Assembly (NCBI RefSeq): GCF_963676935.1
Contig: NZ_OY781470.1
Span: forward strand, 2,948,680 to 3,012,679
From: Halarcobacter sp.
Lineage (GTDB): Bacteria; Campylobacterota; Campylobacteria; Campylobacterales; Arcobacteraceae
Reading direction: 5' to 3'
Length of the DNA: 64,000 nt
Shown here: positions 36,765-46,487 of the stretch, piece after piece
Numbering within the stretch: the first letter of the stretch is position 1
Layout of the letters: each line of letters starts with the position of its first letter
Program-made: the position numbers and the translations under genes
The notes under the pieces: generated by a model
Databases searched by the model: none
What the model was told of the DNA's origin: nothing
What the model saw: only the letters and a program-made list of their open reading frames with translations

Positions 36765-38585
36765 ATGCAATATAAAGGCTCTATTAAAAAACGACTAACA
36801 TCAATAATTGTTTCAGTTACAATTTTAACTGCTTTAATAGGGTATAGTAGTTTTGTATACTGGTATATGACTAACCAATATAACAATGTATTAAAACTTT
36901 CAAAATCTGTAGCTTTAGTATTAGGACAAGATATTGCAAAACTAGTATTGTTAAATGATATATCAGTTGCAGCCGATATTACTACAAAATTAAAATCATT
37001 TAAAAATTTAGATTCAATGGTATTATATAAATTAGATAATACTCCCATTTTACAATATTCGCAAAATGGAAAAAGTTTTGTAGTTGATAAATTACCTAAT
37101 ATGGAAAATAGAAATACTACAGTAGATAAACAATTTTTAAAATTATATGTAGATGCAAATTATCAAAATAACCATTTAGGATATATTCAATTTAAGTTTT
37201 CAATTAAATCAATTTATGATGTGATAAAAAAAGATATTTATTCAATTTTAACTATTTTATTAATAATGTTGATTTTTTCTTATATTTTGGCAACTCTTTC
37301 TGCAAGAAGATTTACCAAACCTATTTTAAAACTTGTGACATTTTTGGAAAATGTTGATTTTTCACACTCTTTAAATAAAGAGATTCATACTAGCGAAAAT
37401 AATGAATTTGGTAAGCTATATAATGAAGTAAATATTATGTTAGATAGACTGGAAAAAGCTAAATTGGAACTTCAAATAGCTGCTGCGGCTTTTGATACAC
37501 AAAATGGAATGGTTATTACAGATAAACATCAAAAAATATTAAAAGTTAATAAAGCCTTTACAAATATTACTGGATATACTGCTAAAGAAGCAGAAGGAAA
37601 AACTCCAAGCATACTTAAATCAGGTATGCATGGTGAAGAGTTTTATAAGAAAATGTACAAATCTTTACAATTAAATCATTTTTGGATGGGTGAAATTAAT
37701 AATAAACATAAAGATGGCACAGTTGTAAATGAGTTATTAATTATCCATTCAATAATAGATGATAACAATGAAGTTTTATATTATGTAAGTTCTTTTAGCG
37801 ATATAACCTTACAAAAAAGAGCAGAAGCAGAGTTAAAATTAAAAGAAGAGTTGTTAATACAAAAATCAAAAATGGCTTCTATGGGGCAAATGCTTGAGAA
37901 TATTGCTCATCAATGGAGACAACCTTTATCTATCATCTCTACAACATCAAGTGGACTTTTATTAAGAAAAGATATGGGTATGGAGATACCAAAAGAGGAT
38001 GAAGTTGCTGATTTAGAGAAAATTGGAGATACTGTTAAATATTTATCTCAAACAATTGAAGATTTTAGAAATTATTTTAATCCAAATAGAAATAAAGAGT
38101 TATTTAATTTAAAAGAGTGTTATGAAAAATCACTAAAACTTTTAAATACTAAATTTAGTGTATTAAATATAAAAGTTACTCAAAGACTTGAAGATGTAAA
38201 TGTATTAGGATACGAAAACGAATTTACTCAAGTAATAATGAATCTTTTGAATAATACAAAAGATGCCCTTGTTGAAAAAAATAAAGAGAATAGACTAATG
38301 TTTATATCTATTTATAAAGATAAAAATAATGCAATTTTTTCTGTTAAAGACAGTGGAGGAGGAATTCCTGCACATATTATGGATAAAATATTTGAACCAT
38401 ATTTTACAACTAAAGGTAAAGAGAAAGGTACAGGTATAGGTCTATATATGTCTAGAGAAATAGTAGAAAAACATATGGATGGAAAACTTGAACTTCAAAA
38501 TAAAAAATTTATTTATGAAGAAAAAGAGTATATTGGAGCCCATTTTAAAATCATCTTACCTTTAAAACAAAAAAACAAAAAATAA
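36765..38585 (+). CDS. PAS-domain sensor histidine kinase
   Basis: A 606-residue orphan kinase: membrane helix (about 11-34), periplasmic sensor of CHASE8 appearance (about 40-155), second helix (160-180), HAMP linker, PAS domain (about 237-350), H box [14 protein letters not shown] with H382, N box [14 protein letters not shown]1 DSGGGIP and G2 [11 protein letters not shown]. No response-regulator gene is adjacent, so its partner lies elsewhere. It begins seven bases after the rhodanese gene, so the two may share a transcript. Confidence 0.9.
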   Translation: MQYKGSIKKRLTSIIVSVTILTALIGYSSFVYWYMTNQYNNVLKLSKSVALVLGQDIAKLVLLNDISVAADITTKLKSFKNLDSMVLYKLDNTPILQYSQNGKSFVVDKLPNMENRNTTVDKQFLKLYVDANYQNNHLGYIQFKFSIKSIYDVIKKDIYSILTILLIMLIFSYILATLSARRFTKPILKLVTFLENVDFSHSLNKEIHTSENNEFGKLYNEVNIMLDRLEKAKLELQIAAAAFDTQNGMVITDKHQKILKVNKAFTNITGYTAKEAEGKTPSILKSGMHGEEFYKKMYKSLQLNHFWMGEINNKHKDGTVVNELLIIHSIIDDNNEVLYYVSSFSDITLQKRAEAELKLKEELLIQKSKMASMGQMLENIAHQWRQPLSIISTTSSGLLLRKDMGMEIPKEDEVADLEKIGDTVKYLSQTIEDFRNYFNPNRNKELFNLKECYEKSLKLLNTKFSVLNIKVTQRLEDVNVLGYENEFTQVIMNLLNNTKDALVEKNKENRLMFISIYKDKNNAIFSVKDSGGGIPAHIMDKIFEPYFTTKGKEKGTGIGLYMSREIVEKHMDGKLELQNKKFIYEEKEYIGAHFKIILPLKQKNKK

Positions 38586-38662
38586 ATCTCTTACAATTTG
38601 TAATTAAATCCAATTAAATTTTTTTATTAGTATATACTTTCTAAAATTTTAAAGGAAGTATT

Positions 38663-39058
38663 TTGAATATTTGTGGAATAGAATTAAAAAGTAATCAATT
38701 AATATTAGCAGTTATAAAAGAAAATGAGTTTATAGATTTAAAAATAAAAAAAATAGTTTTAGAAGATGATGAAAAACAAGATGATATTAGAAAATTTTGT
38801 AATGAGTTCTTAGTTTTTTTAGAAAAAAACAATATTGAAAAAGTATATATAAAAAAAAGAGCAAAAAAGGGAAATTTTGCAGGTGGGGCCGTTACCTTTA
38901 AAATGGAAGGTTTAATACAATTAAATCCCTTATGTGAGGTTGAATTAATCTCAGCACAATCAATCTCATCTTTTGAGAAAAAAAATATCATTGAATATCC
39001 AGAAAAACTTATGAAATATCAAGAGCAAGCTTTTTTAACTGTTTATTCCCAAATATAA
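38663..39058 (+). CDS. DUF3010-family protein
   Basis: A 131-residue cytoplasmic protein that resembles the uncharacterised DUF3010 family, thought to have an RuvC/RNase-H-like fold: MNICGIELKSNQLIL corresponds to the first strand with a possible acidic site, and KVYIKKRAKKGNFAGGAVTFKMEG is its conserved core. The start is TTG with AAAGGAAG upstream. It is a single gene with a TATACT-like -10 box near 38630. No function is established for the family that I know of. Confidence 0.7.
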   Translation: MNICGIELKSNQLILAVIKENEFIDLKIKKIVLEDDEKQDDIRKFCNEFLVFLEKNNIEKVYIKKRAKKGNFAGGAVTFKMEGLIQLNPLCEVELISAQSISSFEKKNIIEYPEKLMKYQEQAFLTVYSQI

Positions 39059-39131
39059 AAAAGTTGTTATATAATTTATAAAATAAGAGATAAAATAGTT
39101 ATAATATTAACTTTTGAAAAAAGGTGTTTTT

Positions 39132-40661
39132 ATGAATGAACAAGAACCAATAGATAAAATAGAATTAGTATATTTAACAAAAGAAGACCATGAAGATATT
39201 GTAAAACTTATGGAAGATGAGTATAGATATCTTGATGATTCTGTATGGACACAAGAGGAGTTCTATTCTTTAATAGAAAAGTTTCCAGATGGTCAAGCTG
39301 GAATCAAAATAAATGATGAATTAGCGGGTTTTGCCTTAAGTATTATTGTTGATTACAGTAAATTTGATGATAGCCATAGTTATAAAGAGATTACTGGAAA
39401 TTATACTTTTGATACCCATGATGATAAGGGAAATCTACTTTATGGTGTTGATATTTTTATAAATAAAAAATATAGAGGCTTAAGACTTGGAAGAAGACTT
39501 TATGAGTTTAGAAAAGAGCTTTGTGAAGAGAAAAACCTAAAAGGTATTATTTTTGGTGGTAGAATTCCAAATTATTCTAAATATGCAGATAAAATATCCC
39601 CAAAAGAGTATATTCAAAAAGTAAAATCAAGAGAGATTTATGACCCAGTTTTAAATTTCCAATTGTCAAATGATTTTTATGTAAAAAGGGTTATAAAAAA
39701 CTATCTTGAAGGGGATATTCATAGTAAAGACTATGCTTGTCTTTTAAGATGGGATAATATCTATTACTCAAAACCTACAAAAGAGCCAATGTCTGAAAAA
39801 ACAGTTATTAGATTAGGACTTATTCAATGGCAAGTAAGACCTTATAATGATATAGAGGAGGTTTTAGAACAAGCAGAATATTTTGTAAACTCTATCTCCT
39901 CATATAGAAGTGATTTTGCCCTATTCCCTGAGTTTTTCAATGCTCCTTTAATGGCAAAATATAACCATCTAAGTGAAGCAGATGCAATTAGAAAACTAGC
40001 AGAATTTACTCCAAAGTTTGAAGAGGAGTTCTCAAAATTAGCAATATCTTATAATATAAATATCATAACAGGAAGTATGCCACAACTTGTTGATGGGGTT
40101 TTATATAATGTTGGATTTTTATGTAAAAGAGATGGTACGGTTGAAAAATACTCAAAAATTCATGTAACTCCAGATGAGGAAAAAGTTTGGGGTCTAAAAG
40201 GTTCAAATGAGATTAGAACTTTTGATACGGATTGTGGAAAAATTGGTGTATTGATTTGTTATGATTCAGAGTTCCCAGAGTTAAGTAGAATACTTGCCCA
40301 AGATGGGATGAATATTTTATTTGTACCATTTTTAACAGATACTCAAAATGGATACTCAAGAGTTAGAGTTTGTGCTCAAGCAAGGGCAGTAGAAAATGAG
40401 TGTTATGTGGCAATTGCAGGTTGCGTAGGAAATCTTCCTAAAGTTGCTAATATGGATATTCAATATGCCCAATCAGCAGTATTTACACCCTGTGACTTTG
40501 CCTTTCCTGCAAATGGTATCAAAGCAGAGTCAACACCAAATACTGAAATGATATTAATAGCTGATGTAGACTTAGAACTTTTAAATGAATTACATAATAT
40601 AGGAAGTGTAAATAATCTAAAAGATAGAAGAACTGATATATATGATGTAATTAGAAAATAA
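39132..40661 (+). CDS. Bifunctional GNAT acetyltransferase / carbon-nitrogen hydrolase
   Basis: A 509-residue fusion. The first 210 residues or so are a GNAT domain with the acetyl-CoA loop in KYRGLRLGRRLY. The rest is a nitrilase-superfamily domain with the complete Glu-Lys-Cys triad: FPEFF, SKIHVTPDE and LICYDSEFPE. The fusion is known in many bacteria but its substrate is not established; relatives hydrolyse amides. The frame opens at 39114, but the ATG at 39132 has AAAAGG upstream and is preferred. The VOC-family gene 13 bases downstream is probably co-transcribed. Confidence 0.88.
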   Translation: MNEQEPIDKIELVYLTKEDHEDIVKLMEDEYRYLDDSVWTQEEFYSLIEKFPDGQAGIKINDELAGFALSIIVDYSKFDDSHSYKEITGNYTFDTHDDKGNLLYGVDIFINKKYRGLRLGRRLYEFRKELCEEKNLKGIIFGGRIPNYSKYADKISPKEYIQKVKSREIYDPVLNFQLSNDFYVKRVIKNYLEGDIHSKDYACLLRWDNIYYSKPTKEPMSEKTVIRLGLIQWQVRPYNDIEEVLEQAEYFVNSISSYRSDFALFPEFFNAPLMAKYNHLSEADAIRKLAEFTPKFEEEFSKLAISYNINIITGSMPQLVDGVLYNVGFLCKRDGTVEKYSKIHVTPDEEKVWGLKGSNEIRTFDTDCGKIGVLICYDSEFPELSRILAQDGMNILFVPFLTDTQNGYSRVRVCAQARAVENECYVAIAGCVGNLPKVANMDIQYAQSAVFTPCDFAFPANGIKAESTPNTEMILIADVDLELLNELHNIGSVNNLKDRRTDIYDVIRK

Positions 40662-40674
40662 AAAAGGAGATTTT

Positions 40675-41067
40675 ATGTTTAAAATTAAATCTTTAGACCA
40701 TTTGGTTCTAACTGTAAAAGATATCGATAAAACTGTAGAGTTTTATACAAATATTTTAGGTATGGAAAAAGAGATTTTTAAAGAAACAAGAGTTGCTTTA
40801 AAATTTGGTCATCAGAAAATAAACCTACACCAACTAGGAAACGAATTTGAGCCAAAAGCACAAAATGTTAAAGAGGGAAGTTCTGATTTGTGTTTTATCA
40901 CTGAAACTAGTGTAGAAGAGTTTAAAAAGCATATTGAAGATAACAAAATAGAAGTTATTGAAGGGCCTGTAAAAAGAACAGGAGCAATGGGTGAGATTAA
41001 TTCTATTTATCTAAGAGATCCAGATGGAAATTTAATAGAGATTTCTAATTATATTTACAAAATATAA
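40675..41067 (+). CDS. VOC-family (glyoxalase/dioxygenase fold) protein
   Basis: A 130-residue single VOC domain. SLDHLVLTVKDIDKTVEFYTNILGM is the family opening with the metal histidine; a second histidine is in KINLHQ and the glutamate is in DPDGNLIEIS. Metal ligands are therefore complete, which suggests an active enzyme, perhaps glyoxalase-like or a ring-cleavage or fosfomycin-type enzyme. An AAAAGGAG site precedes the ATG. Substrate unknown. Confidence 0.85.
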   Translation: MFKIKSLDHLVLTVKDIDKTVEFYTNILGMEKEIFKETRVALKFGHQKINLHQLGNEFEPKAQNVKEGSSDLCFITETSVEEFKKHIEDNKIEVIEGPVKRTGAMGEINSIYLRDPDGNLIEISNYIYKI

Positions 41068-41097
41068 CTAAACTAATATAAAAATATATTAGTTTAG
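41068..41097. terminator. Bidirectional terminator between the VOC gene and lrgB
   Basis: A perfect 13-bp stem, CTAAACTAATATA (41068-41080) with TATATTAGTTTAG (41085-41097) and an AAAA loop, lies between two convergent genes and overlaps the lrgB stop codon. It is almost all A-T, so it is weaker than its length suggests. Confidence 0.7.
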
Positions 41098-41802
41098 AAA
41101 TCCTATTACAATGGGTAATAAAATAGCTGTAAATATTCCACAAAGACCCATAGCAAGTGCTCCGAAGGCTGCTGTCTTTTCTCCCATTTCTACAGCTCTT
41201 GCTGTACCTATTCCATGAGAGATTAAACCTAATGCAAAACCTTTTGAAGTATCGTGTTTTATTTTCATCACTTTAAAAACTAAACTTCCAAAAAGTGCTC
41301 CAATAATACCTGTAATAATCACAAATCCAACCGCTAAAGATGGAATTGCTCCTATTTGTTCTGAAGTAATTATTGCAATTGGTGCAGTTATAGATTTTGT
41401 TGTCATTGATAACATTGTACTTAAGCTTGCATCTAAAGACCAAAGTAATATAAGTGCTATAAATACAGAAAATGTTCCAGCTACAAAAAGAGTAATTACT
41501 ATAGGGAAAAAAAGTGATTTTATATATTTTAAATTTTTGTATAGAGGTAAAGCTAAAGCAACAGTTGCTGGTCCTAAAAAGAAATGTATTATCTCTACAG
41601 ATTTAAAATACTCTTTATAGGAAGTTCCTGTTATTAAAACAGCACTCATAATTAAAATATATGCTATTACAATTGGTTGTAGCAAAGTATGTTTATTTGC
41701 TTTTTCATAGATTATTATTCCTAATTTATATGAGCCAAGTGTAAAGATTAACCAAGTAAGAGGAGTTGAAGTGATATATTCCACTAATGCATCATAATTC
41801 AT
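41089..41802 (-). CDS. lrgB: LrgB/CidB-family membrane protein
   Basis: A 237-residue membrane protein with about seven helices. The stretches KSITAPIAI and SHGIGTARAVEMGEKTAAFGALAMGLCGI are hallmarks of LrgB. With LrgA it forms the system studied as a holin-antiholin-like pair and, in some bacteria and plants, as a pyruvate or glycolate exporter. It overlaps lrgA by 11 bases. In a glyoxylate-producing organism a glycolate role is worth noting but unproven. Confidence 0.92.
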   Translation of the reverse strand: MNYDALVEYITSTPLTWLIFTLGSYKLGIIIYEKANKHTLLQPIVIAYILIMSAVLITGTSYKEYFKSVEIIHFFLGPATVALALPLYKNLKYIKSLFFPIVITLFVAGTFSVFIALILLWSLDASLSTMLSMTTKSITAPIAIITSEQIGAIPSLAVGFVIITGIIGALFGSLVFKVMKIKHDTSKGFALGLISHGIGTARAVEMGEKTAAFGALAMGLCGIFTAILLPIVIGFLN

Positions 41803-42148
41803 TTTTATTCTCTTTTCTTATAGTTAAAATATCTATTAATTTTGCACTAAATGCAAGGGCAATAAGTGTTCCAAAAAATAGGGAAACTACAATTGCCCAA
41901 AACTCTTTTGAAATAGTGTCTACTTGTGTAATAATCCCCATTGCCGCAGGAATAAATAAAAGTGGTAGATATCTTAAATGTAAAAATGCTGCATTATCAA
42001 GTGAATGAAAACTTCCTTTTCTAATCATAAGAAAAAATAAAAGAAATACCATTCCTACAACTGGACCTGGTACAATTAAATCAAAAAATTTAACTACACA
42101 TCCCCCAAGAAATTGGAAGATTAGTAGTGTTATCAAACCTTTTAACAT
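41792..42148 (-). CDS. lrgA: LrgA/CidA-family membrane protein
   Basis: A 118-residue four-helix protein. The IPGPVVGMVF-like block (here LIVPGPVVGMVFLL) and LRYLPLLFIPAAMGII are the family signatures. It is the upstream half of the LrgAB pair and overlaps lrgB. The dehydrogenase gene upstream ends five bases away, so the three may share a transcript. Confidence 0.92.
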   Translation of the reverse strand: MLKGLITLLIFQFLGGCVVKFFDLIVPGPVVGMVFLLFFLMIRKGSFHSLDNAAFLHLRYLPLLFIPAAMGIITQVDTISKEFWAIVVSLFFGTLIALAFSAKLIDILTIRKENKNEL

Positions 42149-42153
42149 AAGTT

Positions 42154-43005
42154 TTAATCTTTAAACAATTGGTAAATTGAGCAGAAATCTTCTTCACCTT
42201 TACCATCTTTTTTCATTTTTCCAAACAATTCTTTAGGAACTGAAGCTGTAAATAATGGTTGATTTAAGCTATATGCTAAATCTTGAAGAGTATGTAAATC
42301 TTTGTAGATTGCATTGTTTGAGAAGTGTGCAGAAAAGTCCTCTTCTAAAAGTTTTTGTGTTTTTGCTTTTAATACAAGTGATTGTCCACCACCTACACCT
42401 AAGATTTCAAGTAGAGAACTTTTTTCAATATCACAAGCTTCACCTAATGCAGTACATTCAGCAATTGTAGCCATAAATGAACCAAGGCAAAGATTATTGA
42501 TAAGTTTCATTTTTGAAGCTTTCCCTTCATCTTTAAGATAAAATATCTCTTTACCAATTTTTTCTAATAGTGGTTTACAAGAGTCAAAAGTTTCTTTTTT
42601 ACCAGATGTAACTATTGTAACTAAACCTTGTAAAGCAGGTGCAACACTTCCAAAAACTGGTGATTCTAGATACTCTCCAGCTTTTTCATCTACAAGTTTG
42701 TGAAACTCTAATACTTTTTCGTAATGATTTGTAGTCAAGTCAATAATTGTTTTTCCTGTTAAATCAGCACTTAATAAACCATTTTCCATCTTAAATATAT
42801 TTTCAACTGCACTTGATTCAAATAAACATATAAATATTATGTCACATTTTTCAATTAGCTCTTTTGGTGAATCAACAATTGGATATCCTAAATGTTCAAC
42901 TTTTGATTTTGTTCTATTGTAAATTGTTAATTCTTCACCTGTGTCTGTAAGTCTTTTTGCAATAGCAGTTCCTAAATTACCTAATCCTATAAATCCTATA
43001 CTCAT
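42154..43005 (-). CDS. NAD(P)-dependent beta-hydroxyacid dehydrogenase family protein
   Basis: A 283-residue enzyme of the 3-hydroxyisobutyrate/tartronate-semialdehyde/glyoxylate reductase family. It has the N-terminal nucleotide fold GFIGLGNLGTAIAKRL, the TTNHYEKVLEF substrate region, ESPVFGSVAPALQG, and the catalytic lysine in KLINNLCLGS. The GLYR-type branch reduces glyoxylate or succinic semialdehyde. It has its own promoter region facing the small repeat protein at 43144 and is close upstream of lrgAB. The exact substrate cannot be assigned. Confidence 0.88.
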   Translation of the reverse strand: MSIGFIGLGNLGTAIAKRLTDTGEELTIYNRTKSKVEHLGYPIVDSPKELIEKCDIIFICLFESSAVENIFKMENGLLSADLTGKTIIDLTTNHYEKVLEFHKLVDEKAGEYLESPVFGSVAPALQGLVTIVTSGKKETFDSCKPLLEKIGKEIFYLKDEGKASKMKLINNLCLGSFMATIAECTALGEACDIEKSSLLEILGVGGGQSLVLKAKTQKLLEEDFSAHFSNNAIYKDLHTLQDLAYSLNQPLFTASVPKELFGKMKKDGKGEEDFCSIYQLFKD

Positions 43006-43143
43006 AATCTTCCTTTCCCTTTTTTAGAATTATAGTTAAATTTATTATAAATCTAATTTAGAACAAAAAAGAAAAAGATTATTAGATTAGAACTTTTATT
43101 TATTGGAATAATATTTGCATATATTTATTTAAAGGAGTCTATT

Positions 43144-43461
43144 ATGAGTATAAATGAGAAGACTATTTTTGAACAAATAAAAGTGGCAATAGCTAGTGAC
43201 AATATAAATACACTTAGAAAACTTTCTAATTCTGAGCATATGAATGTTCGCAGAGCCTTAGCTAAAAACAATAATATAGATGCATTTATTGCAAATAAAT
43301 TACTTTTTGATCCAGTATTAAATGTATCATATATAGCTTCACTAAATCCTAATATAACACAAAAAAGAGTTTTTGATGAAAAAATTTTGACACAATGTGT
43401 AAAATGTGATGTTGATGAATTAAAATTAGATTGTAACAATTGTCCACATTCTAAGAAATAA
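43144..43461 (+). CDS. Small HEAT-like repeat protein with paired CxxC motifs (paralogue of 47053-47385)
   Basis: A 105-residue protein not assigned to a named family. The core reads MNVRRALAKN-NNIDAFIANKL then DPVLNVSYIASLNP, two helix-loop-helix units like leucine-rich-variant/HEAT repeats. The C-terminus has CVKC and CNNC, a likely zinc site. A paralogue with the same core and CxxC pairs lies at 47053. AAAGGAG precedes the ATG. It converges with the LysE gene, overlapping by 11 bases. A protein- or nucleic-acid-binding role is inference. Confidence 0.75.
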   Translation: MSINEKTIFEQIKVAIASDNINTLRKLSNSEHMNVRRALAKNNNIDAFIANKLLFDPVLNVSYIASLNPNITQKRVFDEKILTQCVKCDVDELKLDCNNCPHSKK

Positions 43462-44086
43462 TTGTACCTATTAGTATTGAAGTACCAATACAAAATAAGA
43501 TTAAACCAGATATTTTTTCAATATGATTTGAGTATTTATCTAAAAAGTTTTTACTTTTTTTATTTGTAACTAGATAAACAATAAATATATCCCAAAAAAG
43601 TACAGCAAAAAACATCCAAGCTGCATAAAATGTTTGAACAAAAAATGGCGTACTATTTTGAATAGAGATTGAAAACATTGTAAAATAAAATATTGAATTT
43701 TTTGGATTTAATATGGCAGAAAAAAATCCCATAGAAAAGTATTTTAGAATATCTTTTTTATTTTTTTTCTTTTCAATCTTTTCTTCAAAAAGTTTTCTTT
43801 TTTTAGATTTAAGTAGTAATAACCCAATATATAAAAGATAAATAGACCCAAGAATCTTTATTATCATAAAAATCAATTCATTGTTTTTTATAAGAGTTAT
43901 TCCAAATAATGCAAGTAAAATATATACTAAATTTGCTATTGCAATTCCAGCAGATGTGACAATGCCACTTACTCTTCCATATTTTGAAGAGTTTGATAGA
44001 ATGATAAAAAAATCAACTCCTGGACTTAACAAGGCCATAAAGTGTGCAAGTGCAAGGGCTAAAAAACCCATTAAATAATTATCCAT
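43451..44086 (-). CDS. LysE-family amino acid exporter
   Basis: A 211-residue membrane protein with six helices and the LysE/RhtB signature SPGVDFFIILSNSSKYG near residue 20, plus LNPKNSIFYFTMF in the middle. Members export amino acids such as lysine, threonine or homoserine. The AraC-family gene lies 43 bases upstream in the same direction, a common pairing for such exporters. The central basic loop is unusually rich in lysine. Confidence 0.88.
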   Translation of the reverse strand: MDNYLMGFLALALAHFMALLSPGVDFFIILSNSSKYGRVSGIVTSAGIAIANLVYILLALFGITLIKNNELIFMIIKILGSIYLLYIGLLLLKSKKRKLFEEKIEKKKNKKDILKYFSMGFFSAILNPKNSIFYFTMFSISIQNSTPFFVQTFYAAWMFFAVLFWDIFIVYLVTNKKSKNFLDKYSNHIEKISGLILFCIGTSILIGTIIS

Positions 44087-44129
44087 AAATCCCCTTATTT
44101 TAAAGGGAATTATAGATTATATTTTTATT

Positions 44130-44954
44130 TTAATCTTGTACAAAATTGAGTTTATATTGATTTGGTGTAGTTGCAACTATTTTTAAAAAATTTCTATGGA
44201 AATGACTTTGGTCTGCAAATCCACACTCTAAAGCTGTATCTACTAAACTATTACCCTCTTTTAAATACTCTTTTGCTTTGTTTATTTTTAAATTTATTAA
44301 ATAAGCATGGGGTGTCATATTTAGTTTGTTTTTAAATAGTTTAATAATATAAAACTGGTTTAATTGAAATTCGTTTGATAATTCATCTAATGAGATATTC
44401 TTTTTATAGTTTTTTTGAATATACTCTTGTATCTTTTTAAACTTCATATCATCTTCATTAGTAGGTTTTTTATGAAAATCTTTTAAATAGCTTTTAAAAA
44501 GTTTTGTAAAAAAAAGAATTAACTCTTCCTCTTTTTCTTGGTATGTGATTTCACTAAAAATTGTTTTACACAAAGTTTTAAACTCTTCATAGGTGCTCAT
44601 ATCATCTAAAAACTCTTTTTTAAAGGGTATAAACTCTTCTATATCTTCACAAATAGTTTTTTGAATACCAAAACACCAGTTTTGATCTAAATAGAGCATA
44701 TAATAAAGATTTGGGGTTTTATCTATGGGATTACATGAATGAATCTCATTCGGATTTACTAAAGCTATCATCCCAATATCAAAATCATAAATTCTATCTT
44801 TATTTGTGTATACAGTTTTACCTTTTATATTTATACCAATTGACAAGGTATCATGTATGTGTTTTTTATAGTGTTTTGTATTATTTGAGTATCGAAGTTC
44901 TAAATAGGGTAAGTTTTCATCTGTAAAAATTTTTGTAAATATTTTTTCTTCCAT
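44130..44954 (-). CDS. AraC-family transcriptional regulator
   Basis: A 274-residue regulator with an N-terminal cupin-like ligand domain (KHYKKHIHDTLSIGI, then VNPNEIHSCNP) and a C-terminal double helix-turn-helix with ISLDELSNEFQLNQFYIIKLFK and ALECGFADQSHFHRNF. It likely controls the LysE-type exporter encoded next on the same strand, perhaps in response to an amino acid. The TTG at 44960 would add two residues; the ATG at 44954 is simpler. Confidence 0.9.
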   Translation of the reverse strand: MEEKIFTKIFTDENLPYLELRYSNNTKHYKKHIHDTLSIGINIKGKTVYTNKDRIYDFDIGMIALVNPNEIHSCNPIDKTPNLYYMLYLDQNWCFGIQKTICEDIEEFIPFKKEFLDDMSTYEEFKTLCKTIFSEITYQEKEEELILFFTKLFKSYLKDFHKKPTNEDDMKFKKIQEYIQKNYKKNISLDELSNEFQLNQFYIIKLFKNKLNMTPHAYLINLKINKAKEYLKEGNSLVDTALECGFADQSHFHRNFLKIVATTPNQYKLNFVQD

Positions 44955-45001
44955 ATGCAATTATATTGTGATTAATATTTATATATCTTTTAAATGAAAA
45001 A

Positions 45002-46369
45002 CTAGGAGTCAAAATTTGCTCCATAAGTTTTTACCCCTTGTTTTTTTAATGCATATGTCATATCTATAGTAAATTTTTGGTTAGACATTATAAACACAAC
45101 TTCAGGTTTATAGTGTTTAACTGCTTTTAGTGCTAAATTAATATAATTTGCTGTTTTAAAATTTTTTAATTCATTACTTGTAGTATCCAATATATGTAAA
45201 CCAATCTCATGATTTGAGATACTTTGAGTAAGTTTTGATAATAATTCTGTTGTAAACTCTTTATCTTGTGCTCTTCCAATCCATATTACATCCATTTTTG
45301 TTTTTTTATTTAATACCATACAAGGAATAATTGGAGCAATACCACCACCTGTTACAACTATTAGTACATGGTCATAAACGCTATGATTGTACATAAAACC
45401 TCTGTTTCTTTGTTTTTTAATAATGCACTTGTTTAGGGTATGTTGCCCTTTGTTTAGATCTTTAACGATTTTCTTTGTTCTATCTCCAGCGGGAGTTATA
45501 TATAAGGTTCTATTTTTTAAATCACTAAAATTTATCATAGAATCTCCAAATGGATGGTAATAACCATTTGCTAAGGTTATTTTTGAATAAGTACCAAATG
45601 ATGGTTTTCCAGAAATTTGTATCCCTATTACATGGGGTGCAGTGTGAACTATTTTTGGATATATCTTTTTTGTACCTATCCAAGGAGTAATTAGTAATAA
45701 AACTATTATGCATATTAAAAGAGATTGAGGCTTATATAATATTTGTGAAAGATTATTTCCTAATGCAAAGTTTATTTGTAAATAATAAATTGTTAGTAAA
45801 AATATAGCAATATAACCAAAATATCGATGTATATTTTCAAAGGTATTATGATATTTTCTTCTAAAAAATGCTAAAGAAGTTCCTATTATAATCATAAATA
45901 AAATTAAAAGGTTAATTCCAATTGAAAGATATTCAGGTGCTACCTTGTCTAGTGCATAACATAAATGTACAGTAAACCATACTAAAGCAGATACGGCCAT
46001 TATTTTATGTAAATATCCAATTGAGTTTGAAAGTTGATGAAATACATAATATTTCCCTCTTGCTCCTATAGTTTCAAATAGTATAAAATTTACAGTATTA
46101 TTTCTTGCAAGTACAGTTATTAATAAAGAAAAAATAGCAAATAGTGACGCTGAATCAATTTTATTTGTTGATTTAAAAAATATTAAAAAAAATATTAGAT
46201 TTATAAAAAGGGAGATAAAAAACCAAATAATAAAACAGTTCTTTTCATTGTATATTTGTCTTAGAAAACGAGATTTTAAATCAAAACTATATTCTGTAGG
46301 AGATTTAATAAATTCATTAATCTTAGTATTAAAAGAATTATATAATACAAGATTTTCCGAATTTCTCAT
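45002..46369 (-). CDS. Ferric-reductase-like transmembrane protein with NAD-binding-like domain
   Basis: A 455-residue protein. The N-terminal half has about six helices with histidines suited to two haems (YVFHQLSN, GYLHKIMA, FTVHLCYA, ENIHRYFGY), the ferric reductase/NOX pattern. The soluble C-terminal half has a flavin-domain-like PFGDSMINFS and the nucleotide-binding VVTGGGIAPIIPC. The FAD motif HPF[T/S] is replaced by HPFGDS and the overall form recalls the fungal TmpA-like branch, rare in bacteria. It stands alone between AraC and tautomerase genes. Electron acceptor unknown. Confidence 0.72.
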   Translation of the reverse strand: MRNSENLVLYNSFNTKINEFIKSPTEYSFDLKSRFLRQIYNEKNCFIIWFFISLFINLIFFLIFFKSTNKIDSASLFAIFSLLITVLARNNTVNFILFETIGARGKYYVFHQLSNSIGYLHKIMAVSALVWFTVHLCYALDKVAPEYLSIGINLLILFMIIIGTSLAFFRRKYHNTFENIHRYFGYIAIFLLTIYYLQINFALGNNLSQILYKPQSLLICIIVLLLITPWIGTKKIYPKIVHTAPHVIGIQISGKPSFGTYSKITLANGYYHPFGDSMINFSDLKNRTLYITPAGDRTKKIVKDLNKGQHTLNKCIIKKQRNRGFMYNHSVYDHVLIVVTGGGIAPIIPCMVLNKKTKMDVIWIGRAQDKEFTTELLSKLTQSISNHEIGLHILDTTSNELKNFKTANYINLALKAVKHYKPEVVFIMSNQKFTIDMTYALKKQGVKTYGANFDS

Positions 46370-46487
46370 TTAATTCCTTTACAATAAGTTTCATTATAAT
46401 ATTAGAATTTCATTTAAAGTTTATTTTAATATATCCTAACTAGATAAATTTTTTTATTATTTTACTTAAAGTTACAGTTTCTAATTG

